A stretch of 64,000 nucleotides of DNA from Erythroxylum novogranatense (lineage: Eukaryota > Streptophyta > Magnoliopsida > Malpighiales > Erythroxylaceae): assembly GCA_029891385.1 (NCBI GenBank), contig CM057232.1, positions 67,698,824-67,762,823 of the forward strand, given 5' to 3'. Made by a program: the position numbers and the translations under genes. Shown here piece by piece: positions 58,328-64,000 of the stretch. The notes under the pieces were generated by a model that worked only from the letters and a program-made list of their open reading frames with translations, had not been told where the DNA came from and ran no database searches. Position 1 is the stretch's first letter. Each line of letters begins with the position of its first letter.

Positions 58328-58980
58328 TCCTCTGGCAATCTTCAATGCTCAATGTTAAATGTTCAACCAATTGAAGCTTGCACATGACATTATTGCAATT
58401 TGGTTTAATCAACGAATTAAGACAAGATTTACACGAAAATTGGAAATAAAAACAGAAAATCAGAAATATTAATGCTCAACTCGGTGCTCCATCTATGGAA
58501 CAGAAAAGGCATAAAAATGGATCGATAAACTATATATATGGACAACAAGTTTATTACTTTGCAGATTTGGGCTACCAAAATCGAAAAAGAGAAGTGTATT
58601 CCGCTAAATTTGATTCGAATAACGTAGACCCAACAGAGAGAGGTTTGAAATTTTGCAAATCATTTACGAATAAGAGAATGCATGGGCGTTGGGGTGTACC
58701 TAAGGATTCCGGCCGTCAGCATAGAGGACGTGTGATTTTGAGAGGGAGATTTGTCGCCCGCCTTTGAAGGGAAAGGGAAAGAGCGCAGCTAGATATATAT
58801 GTAAGCAAACGTTGACGGAAAAGGAAAAGAGAAGTGAAGCTGTTGACGACGGGTGGGGCGGGAACGTTGAGAAATTGTATTTTCAGGAGGTGTTTGGACG
58901 AGTGCAGAGAGCTAGAGTACTACACGGGAGGCGCGCAAGATTGAAGAATCTGATGAGTTTTAATTTTTTTTCCCATAACT
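58328..58980 (-). promoter_or_regulatory. CACTA-2 leader region: two untranslated exons
   Basis: On the minus strand, exon 1 ends GAATCCTTAG|GTACAC (donor at 58699-58698). Exon 2 (58376-58328) contains ACATTGAGCATTGAAGATTG and ends GGTCATAGG|GTAAGC. Both match CACTA-1 leader exons (26029 and 27868-27930). The promoter should lie towards 58980. Plus-strand frames at 58495-59012 are shadows. Confidence 0.55.
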
Positions 58981-58982
58981 TC

Positions 58983-59030
58983 CACGACGTTTTCATCATA
59001 ACAACGTCGTGATAATTATTTGCCCACGTT
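58983..59030. repeat. CACTA-2 subterminal-like repeats at the promoter end
   Basis: CACGACGTTTTCATC is paired with AACAACGTCGTG across a short spacer, followed by CCCACGTTTAAAT. These are the last recognisable CACTA features before the AAT tract; the CACTA terminus expected about 250 bp further on was not found. Confidence 0.6.
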
Positions 59031-60082
59031 TAAATAATAAAAGTCTCAATTATGATTTTGATTATTATTAGTATTGTTATGGTTATTCTATGCTTATTCT
59101 TCTTCTTCTTCTTGTTCTTATAATTATTATGTTTATTATTATTAATGTTATTATTATTAGTATTTATATTTTTATAATTACTGTTAAGTATTATTATTAA
59201 ATTTATATATAATTACTATTAAGTATTATTATTAGTATTTATATATTATTAGAATTTAGCAAACCGTAATCATGCTCCAAGCAATCAATTATTACTAATA
59301 AACCAAATTTGAAAAGAGAGATTACCTTATTAACTAAAAAAAAGGCAGTCTGTCGTCCTTATCCACAACACAAACAAGAAGCTACCCACAAGAAGCTACA
59401 GACGCCTGAATGAGAGAAGCTATCCCCAACGTGAAAGTACCCAACGCATACAACTAATTGAAAATGGCAAAGGCACTTGAGTTGGTGAGTGTAATCCCGT
59501 CGATGTGCACTTCAGACATTCAGTGATTTCTATTGTGTTTTGAATTATGTTTAAACAACGTTTTGTGTGGTTTTATTTTCAATGTATTCATTTAACATAA
59601 AAGTAATTAAAAGTTACGTAATTATATAGAGATGTGCGAGATATTTGACTAATAATAAATTTGATTTATATAATAATAATAATAAGTATAATTATAAACA
59701 ACTTTGAATTACAATAATTACACACAATAATTATATATTTGAATTATTTGTAATAAAATTTTAAAAATAATAAATAAAATTATATTATAGTAATAATAAT
59801 AATAATAATAACATTAATAAATGTGAATAATAAAAATAAAATTTATTATAATAATTGTAATAATAATTACACATAATATTTATAAATATGAATAAATTGT
59901 AATAATAAATTTTAATTATAATAAATACAAATTTGACTATAATAATAAAATAAATAATAATAAGATTTAGATAACTATAATAATAATATTAACAATAATA
60001 AGAGTAAGAAGAAGATAGTACTACTAATAATAATAATATTAACAATAATAACAATAATAATACTAATAATACTAATAATAAC

Positions 60083-60228
<146 letters not shown>

Positions 60229-60669
60229 GAATTAGAGTAAGTAGAAAATGAAAAATATCAAAACTTTAAACAATTAAGTTAATTAGATTAATTAAAGAAC
60301 AACAATAATTGTAAACCATAATTGTGGATATATGGAAGACGTAAACAATTTAACACTTGGTATTTTCATTGGCAAATGTGGGAGTTGCCTCCGTGGGGAA
60401 AAATTTTGTATTTGTAGACAATGATTCTTATAACAGTGACAATAATAATATCAATAAGGAATTTATTAATAAAAATAATAACATTTATTTTATAAATACG
60501 TGCATTAATTCAATAATAATATTTACCAATAAATTTACGAATAATGTTATGAATAATAATAAACATTTTTAATAATAACATTACATTTGTTAATAAAAAC
60601 TGATATACATTAAATTCTTCCTAAACCAATAACCATAATAATATTACTAATAATTAAACTAATAATGGG

Positions 60670-60698
60670 CAGATCATGAGGCGAGGCGTAAGCCTCAT
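60670..60698. repeat. Short perfect inverted repeat inside the AAT tract
   Basis: ATCATGAGGC and GCCTCATGAG flank GAGGCGTAA; the arms TCATGAGGC/GCCTCATGA pair over 9 bp. It stands alone in AAT-rich sequence. Confidence 0.6.
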
Positions 60699-60927
60699 GA
60701 GGATTTGATATAAGAATAATACTAATATTAATAATAAATATAATAAAAAATAGTAATAAGTATATAAACTACAGTAGAAAATAATAATAATAAATAAAAA
60801 TTATAAGAATGATTATATTAATAAGAATACTAAATTTAATAATAATTAGAAGAAAATTAAAATAATAAGCAATTCTATAATAATAATAGAAGTAAAGATA
60901 TATGCATTTAATCATTATAAGGAATTT

Positions 60928-60976
<49 letters not shown>

Positions 60977-61441
60977 TTGATAATAAATATAATTAGATAA
61001 TTAATAAGATTTATAATAATAAGTATATAAACTCAAGTCGGAAAGTAGTAATAGTAGTAGTAGTAGTAGTAATAATAATATTTATAATAACAATACTAAT
61101 GTTGATAATAGATATAATTAAAAATGAATAAGATTTATAATAATAAGTATATAAACTCAAGTCGGAAAATAATAATAATAATCATTCAAATTTATAAGGA
61201 AAATAAAATTAATCAGAATAATAAAATTAATAATAATGAAAATAATAATGAAAATAAAATAACAGTAATAATAATAACAATATTTAATATTAATAAGGAA
61301 TTTAAGAATAGTAATGATAATAAATTTTATAAATAGTGCAATTCCAATTTATTAATAAGACTTAACAGAAATTATAATAATAGAAATATTCATAATAATA
61401 ATAACAATAATAATAGTAATACTAATACTAATAATAATAAG

Positions 61442-61523
<82 letters not shown>

Positions 61524-61584
61524 GAAATAATAATAATAACAATATTCATAATAATAATAATAATAAGCATAGAATAAGAATAGA

Positions 61585-61620
<36 letters not shown>

Positions 61621-61889
61621 AATAAATTTAATAATCATAACGAATATTGTAATTATCATAATAATACTAATGCTAATAATAATTATAATAATAAAGATAA
61701 CAAAAGATTACTAAATTTATTAAAAGGAATTAATGATAATGACAATAAATGTAATAATAACTCTGCAATAAATTTAATAATATAACTATTTTTAAGAAAT
61801 AAGACACAATATTTACAATAATGGAAATAAACGTAATTCATAAATAATAATAATAATAAGAAAAAGGCAAAGCCACTCTCTATCGTCTC

Positions 61890-62040
61890 TCTTAATTAGT
61901 GCAGTACAAAGGAAGTTCTCCATATATAAAGCTTCGGTTGTGGCTTGCAAATGGCGCCTGAGGGTGGGTCCCACAGGCGCCTGTCCATCTGCCAAGGAGC
62001 TGTCCAAATTTTAGAAGAAACCGACGTCGTTTTGACACTA
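61890..62040 (-). promoter_or_regulatory. Possible core promoter island on the minus strand in the AAT tract
   Basis: A 270 bp complex-sequence island interrupts the AAT tract. On the minus strand, AAAACGACGTCGGTTT (about 62037-62022) holds an ACGT-core element, and TTTATATATGG (61931-61921) is a good TATA box followed by a plausible leader. Between them is the inverted pair CAGGCGCCTG/CAGGCGCC. No gene follows in the repeat; it may be a fragment of a captured promoter. Weak support. Confidence 0.25.
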
Positions 62041-62792
62041 GACAGAATAAGACAGAGTTAAGTTAAACAGACGATCCGGACTCACCGTGTTATTTCTGGC
62101 AATCTCACGAGGGCGAGTTTTTCTTCTAATAATAATCAAAACTTAACGAAAATAACAAACACAGTAATAATAATAATAATTATTATTAATAGTAATCTGA
62201 ATTTAATACTAATAATAATAAATTGCATAAATCTTGCGCAATTGATTGTATAATAATATTTTCCAAGAAATGTACGAATATTAATAATCAATAAATACAC
62301 TTTATAATAATTTATTACTATTATTAATATTGCATAATGGTACATTTTTAATAAAAATAATATATAGTAAAATCTGCCTAAATCAATAATAATAATCTTT
62401 CCAATAATAATAATAATAATAATAAATGCATTATTAATACTCATCATCAAACCAACAAACTGTGAAAATATGACTCTGCAAAAAATATGTTTGTTCTTAA
62501 GTTATGAATTATCATAATTTACAACAATTACATTATAATAATAGAAATGACATTCATTAATTAATTTACGAATAATAATACTAATAATAACAATAATAAT
62601 CATAATAATAATATCAGTGGCAATAATAAAATTATTGAATATTAATAAGGAATTTAATAATAAGAATAAGTAATATTGATAAATCTATAACTAAATAGTT
62701 ATATCAGTTAAAATCATTAATTATTACAATAAGCATAGCCTCGCGAGGGCTGGCCCTCACCCTTGCTAGGGATCACATTTGTTTTATAACTA

Positions 62793-62839
<47 letters not shown>

Positions 62840-62947
62840 GATGATAATATGAATAATAAAAGTAATAATACTAATAATAATAATATTAATAATTTTATAC
62901 ATATTATGCAAGAAATTAAATAATAGTATTTGACTGTAATAATAATA

Positions 62948-63038
<91 letters not shown>

Positions 63039-63550
63039 GGAATTGGCTTAATAATAATAATAAATTTAATTACAATAAAATCATAAATCCAAGAATTATT
63101 ATGTATATTTGTATTACAATAAATAATAGAAATGTTATGTTTCTTTCATTGTTCTTATTATTTTAATTGTTTTCAAACATGATCATTGTAATTTCCTTGT
63201 AATTTGTTATTTTAGAATTGATTGTTGGGTTTGTTATAAGTTGTGCTAATTTATTATTTTAACCATTTTATTATGGTTTAAAAATATAATTGTTCTTTAA
63301 GTATTCTTATTAATTTAATTGTTTAAAATTTGGATATTTATTATGTTTCTACTTGACTAGTAGTCTTATTATTATTAAATGATTTATTTATTAATGACAT
63401 GAAATAATATAATATAATTCTTGATTACTTTTAATTTGGTTCTTATTAAAATGTTAATGATACTAATAATAATTATATCATACAATGTTAATAATAATAA
63501 TGATGATTATTACTACAAATAATGATAGTAATAATTAAAATAAGCAACAC

Positions 63551-64000
63551 TACCAAATATTAAGTCAACTTTTATTTGCCATTTATACAATTTTGAAATA
63601 AATTTAACAATTAATTATATTTATTTAATTCCATAATTGTATACTTAACTAATTATGAATTTCTAATTAGTTTATTTGAAATTGATGAATTTAGTGATAT
63701 ATATATTTATTAACTAATGCGTTCAAAAATATTATAATTGTAAAGAGAAGTTGTGCTAATTTTATATTGCTTATTATAATCAGTAATCTACTTACTTACT
63801 TAAAACGCAATCCCTACTCCTTCATTTCCCTCCATAAAACTCAATCCTATTCCTTCAGTTCCGTCCATAAATTTTCATTGATTCATAAAGCATTTAATGC
63901 TGCTGAATTCATTAAATGCCTTTTGCTGACAAAACGTCAAAGCTTTTAAGAGTTGCCACTATTAAATGCTCTCTATGGAATGACAAAGCCTTTAAGAAAC
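63551..64000. other. AT-rich end of the window, no gene seen
   Basis: The AAT density falls and the sequence becomes generally AT-rich. The last 150 bp contain two similar phrases (TTCATTTCCCTCCATAAAAC and TTCAGTTCCGTCCATAAATT). Nothing else was recognised. Confidence 0.5.

Larger units (their letters stand above)
33668..59035 (-). mobile_element. CACTA-2: En/Spm transposon with TNP2, reverse orientation, holds nested insertions; one terminus missing
   Basis: One terminus is CACTACAAGAAAAAGACCCC at 33668, followed by GACGTT/AACGTC subterminal repeats. On the minus strand, from high to low coordinates: leader exons (about 58700 and 58376-58328), TNP2 (57253-53622), then the TNP1-like gene (49105-34444). 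That is the usual En/Spm order. The TNP1-like gene is split by LTR-B2, which contains the gag-only retrotransposon. Without these 12.9 kb the element is about 12.5 kb. The other terminus was not found: subterminal-like repeats occur at 58983-59030 and then the AAT tract begins. The end coordinate is an estimate. Confidence 0.85.

Noticed and set aside
59441..59485. Short first exon (MAKALELV followed by GTGAGT)
   Set aside because: Eight codons with a donor-like site and nothing downstream; chance cannot be excluded.
63551..64000. CACTA-2 second terminus in the last part of the window
   Set aside because: No TGTAGTG-type end with a plausible TTT duplication was found anywhere after 59030.

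Overview
The window is nuclear DNA of a flowering plant, probably an AT-rich eudicot. The evidence is a secreted STIG1-like protein found only in plants, plant chromovirus LTR retrotransposons, plant L1-type LINEs, and CACTA (En/Spm) DNA transposons with TNP2 and TNP1-like genes. There are no operons, rRNA genes, CRISPR arrays or microbial systems. Only one host gene is well supported (24101-24562, STIG1-like). Almost everything else recognisable is transposon, much of it nested.

Layout. 1-5677: 3' part of a Ty3/gypsy (Tekay-like) retrotransposon with broken pol and its 3' LTR, inserted in LINE-1. 5678-12833: LINE-1 (ORF1, endonuclease, reverse transcriptase, zf-RVT), split at 7752-10595 by a solo LTR (LTR-A) with target duplication GTTCT. 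12834-17879: AT-rich DNA without a gene. 17880-23290: decayed LINE-2, split by a 3.6 kb LTR remnant (LTR-B1). 23291-25623: host-like DNA with the STIG1-like gene. 25624-33167: complete-ended CACTA-1 (target duplication AAC) with a TNP1-like gene and no TNP2. 33168-33667: spacer. 33668 to about 59035: CACTA-2 in inverted orientation, with TNP2 (57253-53622, minus) and a TNP1-like gene (49105-34444, minus). CACTA-2 holds a 4.6 kb solo LTR (LTR-B2, duplication CTGAG), which itself holds an 8.25 kb retrotransposon with two LTRs and only a gag remnant (40550-48803, duplication ATATT). 59040-63550: a tract dominated by AAT/ATT trinucleotide repeats.

How the parts relate. CACTA-2 has the normal En/Spm order (leader exons, TNP2, TNP1-like, all one strand). 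Its TNP2 has one stop codon and one frameshift. CACTA-1 keeps matching leader exons and the TNP1-like gene but has lost TNP2, so it would need a transposase from elsewhere. The two TNP1-like genes converge across a 500 bp spacer, giving an inverted repeat that could produce hairpin RNA. The LTRs share an architecture: TATA box, splice-donor consensus, long AT-rich stretch, GAG...CTC hairpin, pyrimidine tract and CAG acceptor. This predicts a 0.9-1.6 kb intron inside the LTR leader. It and the module order swap between LTR-A and LTR-B are the observations most likely to be new. All identities come from reading translations and motifs by eye; no database search was run.
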